A stretch of 32,703 nt of DNA from Gemmatimonas sp. (GCA_023910675.1 JAAVWC010000033.1:1-32703), one strand, 5' to 3'; positions 22,597 through 32,210 are shown, numbered from the stretch's first letter. Translations and numbers: made by a program. The notes: a model not told the origin generated them from the letters alone.

Positions 22597-23530
22597 CGGC
22601 CCCCGGCTGCCCTGGCTCTACTGCCTGCTGGCTGCCGTCATCGGGGTAGTGCTGCTGCCCTCGGAGCTGTGGGCGTGGACCCCTGGCACCCACGTGTACC
22701 TCGGAGATGCGGTACTCCGGCATCTGCATCTGGTGCCGTCGGCCGTGGCCGAGTTGCTCGCGACCTACCCGGCCGATTTCCTGTACGGGTCTATTGCCGC
22801 CGATACCAGCATCGCGAAGAAGTACGCGGCGGTGGGACGACACTGTCATGCGTGGCACGTGGGGCTCGAGATTCACAGTGATGCCGAGCCGCCCGCGCTC
22901 CGCGCATTCGCGCTCGGATATCTCTCCCACCTCGCTGCCGACGTCGTCGCGCACAACTTCTTCGTGCCGCGTCAGCTGGCGGTCACGTCGAGCACGGCGG
23001 CGCTTGGCCACAGCTATTGGGAGAGCCGCATCGACACGCACATCGGCGAGGTGTGGCCGCGCCGCGCACGCGAGCTCCTGTCGCTCGATCACTCGCGCGC
23101 CGACCAGCATCTCGATCGCATTCTGAGTCCCACGCTGTTCGGCACGCCGACCAATCGCCGGATTTTCCGTGGCATGGTGTACGTGACCGATACGGAATCG
23201 TGGCAGCGCATCTTTCAGCTGGTGTCGGAGAACAGCCGGTGGGATCTCAGCGACGCTGATGTGGGCCGGTACCTGTCGCGCTCCTTCGACTACGTGGTCG
23301 ACTTTCTCAACCGGTGGGATCACAGCGAGCCCTTCAGCTTTGATCCATCCGGCGAGACCCCCCTTCGTGAGGCCAAGCAGGTGCGACGGCTGGCGCGGCG
23401 TCAGGGCGGCGACATGCGCGCGGCGTTGGAAGCCGATCGCATGTTCGGTATGCCGAGCAGCGTGCTACGCCACGCGGCGGAGCTGCCCACCGCGCTCTTC
23501 AGCCCGCGCGAGCGCCCAGCAGCTGATTGA
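22589..23530 (+). CDS. Secreted zinc-dependent phospholipase C-fold protein
   Basis: A 313-aa protein of the zinc-dependent phospholipase C type. The signal peptide (LPWLYCLLAAVIGVVLLPSE) ends in LWA, and cleavage there would leave Trp30 as the mature N terminus, followed by TPGTHVYLG; in Bacillus cereus PLC the N-terminal Trp is itself a zinc ligand. Other candidate ligands are in FLYGSIAADTS, CHAWHVGL, GYLSHLAADVVAHN (His-x3-Asp-x3-His) and HSYWE (His-x3-Glu). The start is GTG at 22589, overlapping the previous gene by 8 bases; no alternative start gives a better signal peptide. The substrate is unknown. The C terminus overlaps gatB, convergent, by 32 bases. Confidence 0.82.
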   Translation: MTDGPRLPWLYCLLAAVIGVVLLPSELWAWTPGTHVYLGDAVLRHLHLVPSAVAELLATYPADFLYGSIAADTSIAKKYAAVGRHCHAWHVGLEIHSDAEPPALRAFALGYLSHLAADVVAHNFFVPRQLAVTSSTAALGHSYWESRIDTHIGEVWPRRARELLSLDHSRADQHLDRILSPTLFGTPTNRRIFRGMVYVTDTESWQRIFQLVSENSRWDLSDADVGRYLSRSFDYVVDFLNRWDHSEPFSFDPSGETPLREAKQVRRLARRQGGDMRAALEADRMFGMPSSVLRHAAELPTALFSPRERPAAD

Positions 23531-24953
23531 CCTTCTTGGGGTCGGCAGCGCCTTTGGACTTCTTCATCACCAGGCCCACGAGCACCCCCTGAAGCTTCCT
23601 CTCGCCAGTGACGAATCGTGCGACCTCCGCGGGGTTTTCGGCGAACACTTCATCGATCCATCGCACGAGCGCATCGTCGTCGCGCACCTGAAGCAGACCG
23701 GCTTCGCGCGCCATCTCCAGCGGATCTCCGTCGTGTTGCTCCAGCATGCCGAACAGCTGCCGCGCGGCCGTGTTGGAGAGGTCGCCCGCAGCTTCGAGTC
23801 TGATGAGCGCCCCGAGGCGTTCGGGCGAGACTGGATGAGCGGACAGCGCCGTCCCTGACGCGTTGACCGACGCGAGAACAGTGCCGAGCATCCAGTTGGC
23901 GGCACGCTTAGCGTCTCCCGATGCCGACGCGACGGCTTCGAACGTCTCGGCCAATTCTCGCGTCGCCACGAGCTGTTCGATATCCACGTCGCTGAGCTGA
24001 TACTGCGTGGCGAAACGCTGCCGTCGTGCGGGCGGCAGCTCGGGCAACGCGGCCTGCTGCTCCGCGATGAAGGTGGCGGACAATCGAAGCGGTGGCAGAT
24101 CGGGATCGGGGAAGTAGCGGTAATCGTGACTGCCTTCCTTGCTGCGCGCCGGCCGCACCTGATTGCGTTTGTCGTCATAGAGCATGGTCTGCTGTTCGAT
24201 ACGACCACCGCTCTCGAGAACTTCACACTGTCTCGTGAGTTCGATCTCGACCGCACGTTCGATGGCCGAGAACGAATTGAGGTTCTTGATCTCCGTTTTG
24301 GTGCCGAGGGTATCGTCGCCGAACCGACGCACGGAGATGTTCACGTCGACGCGCAGCGAACCCTCCTCCATGTTCGCGTCGGAGACTTCGGCGTATTCGA
24401 GGATCTGCTTGAGGCGGCGCGCGTAGCTCACGGCATCGGCGGCGCTGCGGATATCGGGCTCGGAGACGATCTCGACCAACGGTGTTCCGGCACGATTGAG
24501 GTCGATCGCCGACGCATCGGCGAATCGATCGTGCACCGACTTGCCCGCATCTTCTTCCATGTGCACCCGATGCACCCGGATGACGCGGGGGCCGCCATCA
24601 GGGTTGATCCCCACCACCACGGCACCATTGGTCGCGAGCGGGCGATCGAATTGCGAAATCTGATAGCCCTTGGGCAGATCGGGATAGAAATAGTTCTTTC
24701 GTGCGAAGACCGACGTGTCGTGTACCGTGCATCCCAGCGCCAGCGAGGCGCGCGTAGCCAAGGTCACGGCGTGCGCGTTGAGCACTGGCAACGCGCCCGG
24801 CAGGCCGAGACAGACGGGACAGGTATTGGCATTGGGCGCCGAGCCGAAGGCACAGCTGCAGCCACAGAAGATCTTGCTGCGGGTGCGGAGTTGGCAATGC
24901 ACTTCGAGCCCGATGACGAGCTCCCAGTCGAGTGGCGCAGAGGTACGGCTCAC
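23499..24953 (-). CDS. gatB: Asp/Glu-tRNA amidotransferase subunit B
   Basis: Kinase-like catalytic subunit of GatCAB, which converts misacylated Glu-tRNA(Gln) and/or Asp-tRNA(Asn) to Gln-tRNA and Asn-tRNA. In the 484-aa protein, WELVIGLEVHCQL is followed by the zinc-binding Cys cluster (CGCSCAF...CPVCLG), NYFYPDLPKGYQISQFD, MEEDAGKS, VEIVSEPDI, NSFSAIERAVEIE, SHDYRYFPDPDLPPL, and the C-terminal YqeY-like tail domain (AEVARFVTGERKLQGVLVGLVMKKS). The start is GTG, forming a GTGA overlap with the gatA stop. Confidence 0.98.
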   Translation of the reverse strand: MSRTSAPLDWELVIGLEVHCQLRTRSKIFCGCSCAFGSAPNANTCPVCLGLPGALPVLNAHAVTLATRASLALGCTVHDTSVFARKNYFYPDLPKGYQISQFDRPLATNGAVVVGINPDGGPRVIRVHRVHMEEDAGKSVHDRFADASAIDLNRAGTPLVEIVSEPDIRSAADAVSYARRLKQILEYAEVSDANMEEGSLRVDVNISVRRFGDDTLGTKTEIKNLNSFSAIERAVEIELTRQCEVLESGGRIEQQTMLYDDKRNQVRPARSKEGSHDYRYFPDPDLPPLRLSATFIAEQQAALPELPPARRQRFATQYQLSDVDIEQLVATRELAETFEAVASASGDAKRAANWMLGTVLASVNASGTALSAHPVSPERLGALIRLEAAGDLSNTAARQLFGMLEQHDGDPLEMAREAGLLQVRDDDALVRWIDEVFAENPAEVARFVTGERKLQGVLVGLVMKKSKGAADPKKVNQLLGARAG

Positions 24954-26341
24954 GTGTTGTCCTCCAACGACAGCGCGTGCTCGAGCGCCGCGGCGGCGCG
25001 CAGCATCGTGGGTTCGTCAAACGCTGCCGCCATGAACTGCCCACCCACCGGCATGCCGTCGACACGCCCGATGGGCTGCGACATGGCGGGAATGCCGGCG
25101 AGATTCGCGGTCACCGTAAAGATATCGCTGAGATACATCTCGTACGGCTCGGAGACTTCACCGAGGCGAAACGCCGGGGTGGGGGCGGTAGGAGTGAACA
25201 GGAGATGTACACCGCTGCTGAACACATCCGCGAACTCCTGCGCGATGAGCGAACGAACAGCCTGTGCCCGCTTGTAGTACGCGTCATAGTAGCCGGCACT
25301 CAACACGTACGTGCCCAGCAGAATGCGTCGCGTGACTTCGTCACCGAAGCCGCTCGAGCGCGTCCGTTCGTACATCTGTGGCAGATCGCCAGCGACCTGT
25401 CGCACTCCGTATCTCACCCCATCGTAGCGCGCGAGATTGCTCGAGGCTTCGGCTGGCGCGATCACGTAGTACACGGGAATCGCGAGCGCGGTGCTCGGCA
25501 GCGACACCTCGCGCACTTCAGCGCCGAGGCGTTCAAGCTGTTGCAAGGCCCGCTCACAGTGGGCCGCGATACGCGGGTCGAGCGAGTCCGGGAAGTACTC
25601 GCGCGGCTTCCCCACCACCAAACCAGCGAGGGGCTTGTCGGTAGAATTCGGCGCCGGAACCAAGTCCGGAACCGGGACGTCGGCGCTGGTGGAATCGTAC
25701 GGGTCATGACCGGCAATCACCTGCAACACCGCCGCCGCATCGGCGACCGTGGCCCCCAACACGCCGACGTTGTCGAGCGAGGAGGCATAGGCGACCAACC
25801 CGTACCGGCTGACGCGACCGTATGTGGGCTTGATGCCGACGATACCACAGAAGGCCGCAGGCTGCCGTACCGACCCACCCGTTTCCGAGCCCAACGCCAC
25901 TCGTACCACGCCGGCGGCGACGGCAGCGGCCGAGCCACCAGAGCTGCCGCCAGGAACGCGCGTGTGATCGAGCGGGTTCTTCACGGCGCCATACGCGCTG
26001 TTCTCATTCGACGAGCCCATCGCGAACTCGTCCATATTCGTCTTGCCGATGATCGCCGCCCCGGCCTCGCGCAACTTGCGCACCGCGGTCGCCTCGAAGG
26101 GGCTGACATATCCTTCGAGGATACGCGAGCCGCACGTTGTGGGCAGCGTCAGCGTCGTCAGGTTGTCCTTGATGGCGACCGGAACCCCAGCGAGCAGGCC
26201 GGATGCGGCGCCCGTTGCGTCGCGATCGACCGAGAGAAACGCGTTCAGCCCGTCGGGGCCCGCCTTGACCTCGTCATAGGCGGTCCACGCCATGGCCACC
26301 GTGTGTGCGCGCAGTGTCTCGAATGCGCCGTTCTGGCTCAT
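24950..26341 (-). CDS. gatA: Asp/Glu-tRNA amidotransferase subunit A
   Basis: Amidase subunit of GatCAB; it releases ammonia from glutamine. The amidase-signature triad can be read: the Lys in [10 protein letters not shown], the cis-Ser in the [16 protein letters not shown] region and the nucleophilic Ser in [16 protein letters not shown], followed by [12 protein letters not shown]. It is 463 aa, slightly short compared with the usual 480-490. ATG 26341 overlaps the gatC stop (ATGA). The gene order gatC-gatA-gatB is the standard one. Confidence 0.98.
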   Translation of the reverse strand: MSQNGAFETLRAHTVAMAWTAYDEVKAGPDGLNAFLSVDRDATGAASGLLAGVPVAIKDNLTTLTLPTTCGSRILEGYVSPFEATAVRKLREAGAAIIGKTNMDEFAMGSSNENSAYGAVKNPLDHTRVPGGSSGGSAAAVAAGVVRVALGSETGGSVRQPAAFCGIVGIKPTYGRVSRYGLVAYASSLDNVGVLGATVADAAAVLQVIAGHDPYDSTSADVPVPDLVPAPNSTDKPLAGLVVGKPREYFPDSLDPRIAAHCERALQQLERLGAEVREVSLPSTALAIPVYYVIAPAEASSNLARYDGVRYGVRQVAGDLPQMYERTRSSGFGDEVTRRILLGTYVLSAGYYDAYYKRAQAVRSLIAQEFADVFSSGVHLLFTPTAPTPAFRLGEVSEPYEMYLSDIFTVTANLAGIPAMSQPIGRVDGMPVGGQFMAAAFDEPTMLRAAAALEHALSLEDNT

Positions 26342-26655
26342 TCTTTCTCCGGCGCAGACGCGCCGAGCGCCTCGTGGGTGGTGAGTCGCGGCACCAGAAA
26401 GAATCCGTCGCGGACCGCTGGCGCGAACGCTTCGCGGCCCCGCTGTAAGTCGTCGGATGGTCGCGCGTCGTCGCGCAGCGGCGCTGCCTGTTCGGGGGGC
26501 GCCAGCGGGACGCCGGTGACATCGACCTGCTGCAACGCCTCCATGTGCCCCAGAATGCCATTGAGTTCCGCCACGAGGGCGGGAATGCGATTCTCATCGA
26601 TTCCGACGCGTGAAAGACGCGCGACGTGCCGCACATCGTCCGGAGTCACCGACAT
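26338..26655 (-). CDS. gatC: Asp/Glu-tRNA amidotransferase subunit C
   Basis: Small subunit that wraps GatA and GatB together. The 105-aa protein begins SVTPDDVRHVARLSRVGI, with the helix LVAELNGILGHMEALQQVDVTGVPLAPP and the family-typical C-terminal VRDGFFLVPRL. The frame is open 22 codons further upstream into pcrA, but ATG 26655 lies just one base after the pcrA stop (TGA-T-ATG) and matches the normal N terminus, so it is preferred. Confidence 0.96.
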   Translation of the reverse strand: MSVTPDDVRHVARLSRVGIDENRIPALVAELNGILGHMEALQQVDVTGVPLAPPEQAAPLRDDARPSDDLQRGREAFAPAVRDGFFLVPRLTTHEALGASAPEKE

Positions 26656-26656
26656 A

Positions 26657-29056
26657 TCAGTCCCATCCCTTCTCGAGTTTGGCCTGTGCGAGCACGAGCG
26701 TCTTCCGCCCGATCTCTTCATCGTCGAAGTCGATACGCACCTTCATATCGCGACCGCTGCCGGTGAGTTCGGCAATCGTTCCGGATCCAAACTTCGCGTG
26801 CTTGACGCGTTCGCCCGGCATGAAGCTGGGCGCATCCTGCGACTCGTCTTCCGGATTGGGCAGCTTGTCGCGGCGATTGGGAGCGCTGAAGCCACCCGGT
26901 GGCGCCGTCTCGAAGGGGATGTTGTTCGGGCGATCGGCGTACGCGGACGAGCCGTAGGGGCCGCCACTGCGACGCGGGGCCCCGCCAGTCGTCGCGCCAC
27001 CCGTGCTGCTGGCGCGTCCAGTGAAACCACCGCGCCCCTCGTGTTTGGCACGCGCCGTCTTCCCACGCTCGGCGAGGGACGGCGTGATGACCTTGAGGAA
27101 GCGTGACGGCATGGACACCATGAGCTCGCCGTTGCGTCGGCGCTGTTCGGCGCAGGTGAGATACAGCTTCTCTTCGGCGCGCGTGATGCCGACGTAGAAC
27201 AAGCGGCGTTCTTCTTCGAGCTGACTTGGATCTTCACTGGCACGCGCCAACGGAAACAACCCGTCTTCCAGACCACAGACGAAGACGAGCGGGAACTCGA
27301 GTCCCTTGGCGTTGTGCATGGTCATGCACACGACGGCATCGGCATTGGGATCGAGCTTGTCGATGCCCGCCACCAGCGTCGAGGACTGCAGGAAATGATC
27401 GAGCGGCGTGAGCCCGACTTCGCCACCTTCATCGGCGACGACTTCAGCCGCCCCGGCGATCATTTCGCGCACGTTTTCAATGCGTTCCTGCCCTTCCGGT
27501 CCCTCGGCGCGCAAGTGATCGGCGTAGCGGATGGTTTGCACGAGATCACGCAGCAGTTCGTCCACGGCGGCATCGACGGCGGCGGCGCGCAATCGGTGTA
27601 CCAGCGTGACGAATTCGTCGATCGCCCCGCGCGCGGCCGGACGCAGCGACGCGATCACATCGAGTCGCGACGCGACCTCGAGCAGCGGCTTGCCTTCCTG
27701 TGCCGCTTTTTCCACGAGCAGCGCAATGGTCGCCTCGCCGAGTCCGCGCTTGGGCACGTTGACGGCGCGGCGGAAGGCTTCGTCGTCGGCGGGGTTGGCG
27801 ACCAACTTGAGATACGCCATGAGATCGCGGATTTCCCGGCGATCGTAGAAGCGGACGGCACCGACGAGTCGATACGGGATACTGCGTCGACGGAAGGCGT
27901 CTTCGATCGCGCGTGACTGCGCGTTCGTGCGATACAGCACGGCACAATTGCGCCGCGCCAAATCACTCGATGCCAACCGTGTCACGATCGTGTCTGCGAT
28001 GAAGTCGGCTTCGTCACGCTCGTCAAGCGTTTCGATCAGCGTGACGGGTTCGCCGGCCGGCCGCGTCGCGCGCAGCGTCTTGCCGCGGCGCTCGGTGTTT
28101 TCCTGGATGACCGCGTTCGCCAGCGCCAGCACGTTGGGGGTCGACCGATAGTTCTCTTCCAGCCGCACGACCCGCGCGCCGGGAAAGTCACGCTCGAAGT
28201 CGAGAATGTTGCGGATGTCGGCACCGCGCCAGCCGTAGATGGACTGGTCGTCGTCACCGACGACCATGACGTTGCCGTAGCCACCGCCGATGAGCTGGAC
28301 GAAGCGGTACTGCGCCGCATTGGTGTCTTGATACTCATCGACGAGGACATAGCGGAATCGTCGCTGATAATGCTCGCGCAGCCCCTGATCGGTTTCGAGG
28401 GCGCGCACGGGAAGCACCAGCAGGTCATCGAACGTGACCGCGTTGGTTTGCTGGAGCGCCACTTCGAGATCGCTGTAAACACCGGCGACCGCCGATGTGA
28501 AGGTATCGCGCGCCACGCGGGCGTACTCATTTGGCGAGACGAGCGCATTCTTGGCGCTCGAGATAGCACTGATGATGGCCTTGGGCGCGAACTGTGTGGG
28601 GCTGAGCTTGCGCTTCTCCATCACGCGCTTGATGGCGCCGAGCGTATCGTCTTCGTCGTAGATCGTGAAGTTTTGCTCGCGTCCGACGAGCGGGGCCACG
28701 CCGCGCAGCATGCGGGCCCCGAGCGCATGGAACGTGCCGCACCACATGCCCTTTGGCTCGTGCCCGAGCAGCTTGGCGATCCGCTCACGCATTTCGCCGG
28801 CCGCCTTGTTGGTGAACGTGACCGCCAGGATTTCGTGCGGCGCGACGTTCTGCGTTCCGATCAGGCGCGCGATGCGCGTCGTGAGCACGCGCGTCTTACC
28901 GGAGCCGGCCCCTGCCAGCACCAGCGCCGCCCCGTCATCGTGGAAGACCGCTTCGCGCTGTCCCGGATTGAGGCCGCGCGTAATCGCGTCGAGGTCGAGC
29001 GCAGGCGTCGCTGGCGCCGCGTCAAAGAGAGATCCGTTGAAACCCGTCGTCGTCAT
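26657..29056 (-). CDS. pcrA: PcrA/UvrD-family ATP-dependent DNA helicase
   Basis: Superfamily 1A 3'-5' helicase for repair and clearing of replication/transcription blocks. The 799-aa protein shows motif Q/I (LNPGQREAV, Walker A GAGSGKT at about 49-55), Ia (TFTNKAAGEMRERI), II (VLVDEYQDTN), III (GDDDQSIYGWRGA), IV (LEENYRST), V (MTMHNAKGLEFPLVFV) and VI (VGITRAEEKLYLT). A Gly/Ser/Thr-rich linker follows residue 690 and leads to a Tudor-like C-terminal domain (GERVKHAKFGSGTI) of the kind that contacts RNA polymerase in PcrA. It overlaps the histidine kinase stop (ATGA) and is followed by gatC. Confidence 0.95.
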   Translation of the reverse strand: MTTTGFNGSLFDAAPATPALDLDAITRGLNPGQREAVFHDDGAALVLAGAGSGKTRVLTTRIARLIGTQNVAPHEILAVTFTNKAAGEMRERIAKLLGHEPKGMWCGTFHALGARMLRGVAPLVGREQNFTIYDEDDTLGAIKRVMEKRKLSPTQFAPKAIISAISSAKNALVSPNEYARVARDTFTSAVAGVYSDLEVALQQTNAVTFDDLLVLPVRALETDQGLREHYQRRFRYVLVDEYQDTNAAQYRFVQLIGGGYGNVMVVGDDDQSIYGWRGADIRNILDFERDFPGARVVRLEENYRSTPNVLALANAVIQENTERRGKTLRATRPAGEPVTLIETLDERDEADFIADTIVTRLASSDLARRNCAVLYRTNAQSRAIEDAFRRRSIPYRLVGAVRFYDRREIRDLMAYLKLVANPADDEAFRRAVNVPKRGLGEATIALLVEKAAQEGKPLLEVASRLDVIASLRPAARGAIDEFVTLVHRLRAAAVDAAVDELLRDLVQTIRYADHLRAEGPEGQERIENVREMIAGAAEVVADEGGEVGLTPLDHFLQSSTLVAGIDKLDPNADAVVCMTMHNAKGLEFPLVFVCGLEDGLFPLARASEDPSQLEEERRLFYVGITRAEEKLYLTCAEQRRRNGELMVSMPSRFLKVITPSLAERGKTARAKHEGRGGFTGRASSTGGATTGGAPRRSGGPYGSSAYADRPNNIPFETAPPGGFSAPNRRDKLPNPEDESQDAPSFMPGERVKHAKFGSGTIAELTGSGRDMKVRIDFDDEEIGRKTLVLAQAKLEKGWD

Positions 29057-30207
29057 CCACGCAAGATAACGTCGAACGCGGCGCCACGGTCGGTCTCAGC
29101 GAGGATAAGCTGACCATTGTGATTTTCTTCGACGATTCGTCGAGCCAGCGACAGGCCGATGCCCCAGCCGCGCTCTTTGGTGGAGAAACCGGCGTCAAAG
29201 ATGCGACGGCGGAGCTTGCGCGGTACGCCGGGACCGTCATCGTGGACCCGAATCCGCGCACCGCCCTCCGGGAGGGGAGTCGCCGATACGACCACCTCAC
29301 CATTCCGGCCCCCGAGGGCGTCCATGGCATTCTTGATGAGGACTTCGAGCACCCACTCGAGCAACACCTGATCCCCCCGGACCATGACCGGCCCTTCGGG
29401 GCGATCGCTCCGAATGGTGACGGTTCGCGCCAGGGTGGGCGCCCGCTCGGCGAAATAGCTGGCGAGTCGCTGAACGAGCGCGGCGGCGTCGACCTGTTCG
29501 TCGCGTGGTGGACGACCGATGCGTTCGAACCGATGCGAGACACGTTCGAGACGGAGCAGGTCTTGCCCCATGGCTTCGACGGCCCGCGACGCGGTGGCGC
29601 CATGTACGGAGTCGGCCAGCAGTTCGATCCATCCCGAGAGTGCCGACAGCGGGGTACCCAACTGATGCGCGGCTTCGCGGGCCATCCCGGCCCAGACCTT
29701 TTCGCGTTCCGCTCGTCCGCGTTCAACCAGTGCGTACAGCCCGAAGCCGACCAGCATGATGATGCCACCGGCCTGCAGCAGCGGGATGTAACGTAGTCCG
29801 CTGACGATGGCGCTGTCTCCATAGTGGACCGCTCCCACCGCGGGTTCGACGATGGGGGCGTTTTCGCGATCCAGCCGCGCGACATAGCGCCGAAACCGAA
29901 TGCTGTCGGCAGGGACCAGGTCGGTCGGGAGATTGGCGGTCGCCGAGACGCGTCCGTTCCGGTCGGTTAATACGAGGGGAAGTCCGGATTGGCGAATCTG
30001 TACGGAGAGATCGAGCAGCGCGCTCGTCGGATCGGCGGTGAGGCTTGTGTCCTGCAACGCCTCGTAGATACGTGCATACATGCGTCCCTGCCCGGCCGCA
30101 GCGTCGCGCAATTGCGAGACGACGTGCTGCGTGTACGCGACGTACCAGACCAGCAGGCCGACGACGCCGCAAACCATGGCGACGACCGGCCAACGGCGAC
30201 GGCGCAT
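29053..30207 (-). CDS. Membrane sensor histidine kinase (orphan)
   Basis: A 384-aa sensor kinase. Two membrane helices (about residues 7-26 and 142-160) bracket a periplasmic domain of about 115 residues (SADSIRFRRYVARL lies within it). The DHp segment has the phospho-acceptor His181 in EAAHQLGTPLSAL, an H-box variant that lacks the usual acidic residue after His (Gln182). The ATPase has the N box EVLIKNAMDA (Asn293), G1 HDDGPGV, F-like FDAGFSTK and G2 GWGIGLSLA. No response regulator is in the window. It lies between serS (51-base gap) and pcrA (4-base overlap), so it is translated with a DNA repair helicase. The signal is unknown. Confidence 0.92.
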   Translation of the reverse strand: MRRRRWPVVAMVCGVVGLLVWYVAYTQHVVSQLRDAAAGQGRMYARIYEALQDTSLTADPTSALLDLSVQIRQSGLPLVLTDRNGRVSATANLPTDLVPADSIRFRRYVARLDRENAPIVEPAVGAVHYGDSAIVSGLRYIPLLQAGGIIMLVGFGLYALVERGRAEREKVWAGMAREAAHQLGTPLSALSGWIELLADSVHGATASRAVEAMGQDLLRLERVSHRFERIGRPPRDEQVDAAALVQRLASYFAERAPTLARTVTIRSDRPEGPVMVRGDQVLLEWVLEVLIKNAMDALGGRNGEVVVSATPLPEGGARIRVHDDGPGVPRKLRRRIFDAGFSTKERGWGIGLSLARRIVEENHNGQLILAETDRGAAFDVILRG

Positions 30208-30258
30208 AGCGAGAAGGGGTGTGATGGCGGCGGTGGCGAACGGTGCGATGCGCGGCGT

Positions 30259-31536
30259 TTACCGCAGCACCGCGCGACCGAAATAGGGCTGCAGTGCGTC
30301 GGGGATCCGGACGGATCCGTCCGGCTGCTGATGATGCTCGATCAGGCTGGCGATAATGCGGGAGAATGCGAGCGCCGAGCCGTTGAGGGTGTGGACGAAG
30401 CGCGGCTTCTCACCTGGCGCCGGGCGGTACCGGAGGTTCGCGCGTCGTGCCTGGAAGTCGGTGAACACGCTGCAGCTGGACACTTCGAGCCACTTGCCCA
30501 CGGCGGGGGCGAAGACCTCGAGATCATACGTCATGGCGCTCGAGAACCCCGTGTCGCCGGCGGCGAGCAGGAGCCGGCGGTACGGCAGCTCGAGGCGTTC
30601 CAGCATCGACTCCGCATGGGCCGTGAGCAATTCGAGCTGTTCGCGCGAGTTTTCCGGTGTGGCGTATCGCACCAGCTCGACCTTGTCGAACTGGTGGACG
30701 CGCAACAGCCCACGGGTGTCCTTCCCTGCCGACCCGGCTTCGCGCCGGAAACAGGCGCTGTAGGCGCAGAGGCCTTTGGGGAGATCGCCGAGCTCGAGAA
30801 TCTCGTCGCGATACAGGTTCGTGACGGGCACTTCGGCGGTCGGAATGAGGAACAGCTCCTCTTCCGGGATGCCGTACATGTCGTCTTCGAACTTGGGGAG
30901 CTGACCCGTGCCAGTCATGCTCGCCCGATTCGCCACCAGCGGCACCCAGGCCTCTTCGTAGCCATGCTCTTCCGTGTGCGCATCGAGCATCATGTTCATG
31001 AGCGCGCGCACGAGTTTGGCGCCCGCACCGCGATATACGACGAAGCCGGAGCCCGCGACCTTCGCCCCGCGCTGCAGATCGAGGATGCCGAGTTCGGCGC
31101 CTTTTTCCCAGTGCGGCGAGATGCCGGTGCTGTCTTCGCGCGGCGTGCCCCATGACTTCACGACCGTGTTGTGCGTCTCGTCGCCTTCGGGCACTTCTGG
31201 CAGCGTGATGTTCGGCAGCTCGTAGAGCATGGCCTGCACCGCGGCTTCCGCGTCGTTCTTGCGCTGCTCGAGCGCCGCAATGTCTTCACCGATCGCGCGT
31301 CCTTCCGCGATCAGCGCACTGGCGTCGCTGCCGGCCTTTCGCAGTTGCGCGACCTCCTGCGTGACCTTGTTGCGCCGGGCCTGCTGCCCTTCCAGCTCGG
31401 TAATGGCGGCGCGGCGCTCCTTTTCGAGCGATTCGGCCCGAGCGAGCATGGGGCCAAGCTCCGCCAGTTTTCCTCGGCGGCGCATGCCTTCGCGCAAATG
31501 GTCGAGCTGGTCCCGCAACAAGCGAATATCGTGCAT
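30259..31536 (-). CDS. serS: Seryl-tRNA synthetase
   Basis: Class II synthetase that charges tRNA-Ser. The 425-aa protein has the N-terminal coiled-coil arm (RLLRDQLDHLREGMRRRG to about residue 100), then the catalytic core: motif 1 region, motif 2 FRREAGSAGKDTRGLLRVHQF and motif 3 HTLNGSALAFSRIIASLIEHH. The serine-binding EVSSCSVFTDFQARR stretch is intact. The frame is open upstream through the lipoprotein gene, but the ATG at 31536 matches the family N terminus. It begins 13 bases after the upstream lipoprotein gene ends. Confidence 0.97.
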   Translation of the reverse strand: MHDIRLLRDQLDHLREGMRRRGKLAELGPMLARAESLEKERRAAITELEGQQARRNKVTQEVAQLRKAGSDASALIAEGRAIGEDIAALEQRKNDAEAAVQAMLYELPNITLPEVPEGDETHNTVVKSWGTPREDSTGISPHWEKGAELGILDLQRGAKVAGSGFVVYRGAGAKLVRALMNMMLDAHTEEHGYEEAWVPLVANRASMTGTGQLPKFEDDMYGIPEEELFLIPTAEVPVTNLYRDEILELGDLPKGLCAYSACFRREAGSAGKDTRGLLRVHQFDKVELVRYATPENSREQLELLTAHAESMLERLELPYRRLLLAAGDTGFSSAMTYDLEVFAPAVGKWLEVSSCSVFTDFQARRANLRYRPAPGEKPRFVHTLNGSALAFSRIIASLIEHHQQPDGSVRIPDALQPYFGRAVLR

Positions 31537-31549
31537 ACCGAAATCGTGT

Positions 31550-32176
31550 TCAGTTCGAGGGGAGGCCTTCGGTGAGCGAGCGATAGCCGCAATTGCGGTT
31601 CGTGAGGGCCCGAAGCACGATGCGGCGTTCGGTCGCAATGATGCTATCGACCACCGCCTTGGCGAAATACGGATCGCCATAGACACAGCCCGAACTCACG
31701 AGGCGCACCAGCACCACTTCATTGACGCCGACGACGAGCGTCGAGTCGTCGGTGTACCCCCGGTCCGGCGCGCGCGTCATGTCGGCGAACGACGAGGTGG
31801 ACTTGGTCAATCCCACGGTCGGCGCGCCGGAGGGCGCCTGCGGGACGAGCGACCGGGCAGGCATGAAGCGCACTTTGCCGTCGGAGGTGAGATCGAAGGC
31901 GATTTCGAAGTTCACCGACCCGTTGGCAAGGATCTGCGGCCGTTCGGCTGTCAGGGCGCTGAACTGCACGGCTGCGGGCAGCGCCGCGCTGGTTCCTGAG
32001 AGCGCCCAGACATTGTAGGTCCGGATGACATTGGCCGACGAGGCAGGCGACAAGAAGTTGCTGTTGTCTCCGCAGGCGGCGGCCGCGCCGAGCATACCGG
32101 CGGCTACGACAAAAACCCGGAGACGGCGCGCAGCACGCGCGGCGCCGGACGTTGATGCGAACTGGGTGAAGCGCAT
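31550..32176 (-). CDS. Hypothetical lipoprotein
   Basis: A 208-aa predicted lipoprotein that I do not recognise. The N-terminal region has a basic stretch (ARAARRLRVFVV), a hydrophobic core (AAGMLGAAAA) and a lipobox AAAC at about residues 32-35, followed by GDNSNFLSP. The mature part looks beta-rich, with TYNVWALSGTS, VNFEIAFDLTSDGKVRF, a tail containing two Cys residues (SSGCVYG and NRNCGY) that could form a disulfide, and a C-terminal RALTNRNCG. It is the first gene of the serS-HK-pcrA-gatCAB run and faces the roadblock gene across 139 bases. Confidence 0.72.
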   Translation of the reverse strand: MRFTQFASTSGAARAARRLRVFVVAAGMLGAAAACGDNSNFLSPASSANVIRTYNVWALSGTSAALPAAVQFSALTAERPQILANGSVNFEIAFDLTSDGKVRFMPARSLVPQAPSGAPTVGLTKSTSSFADMTRAPDRGYTDDSTLVVGVNEVVLVRLVSSGCVYGDPYFAKAVVDSIIATERRIVLRALTNRNCGYRSLTEGLPSN

Positions 32177-32194
32177 GGTGTTTCCAGAGGTGAT

Positions 32195-32210
32195 CCGGCG
32201 AACGCGCCGG
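32195..32210. repeat. Small perfect hairpin in the divergent intergenic region
   Basis: CCGGCG-AACG-CGCCGG forms a 6-bp stem with a 4-base loop between the lipoprotein and roadblock genes. It has no T tract, so it is not a terminator. It could be an operator or a 5'-end structure of the lipoprotein mRNA; no function is shown. Confidence 0.35.

Noticed and set aside
24932..27106. A 724-codon open frame on the plus strand
   Set aside because: It lies entirely antisense to gatB, gatA, gatC and pcrA, which are highly conserved. Its translation is Arg/His-rich without domains. It is a GC-bias shadow.
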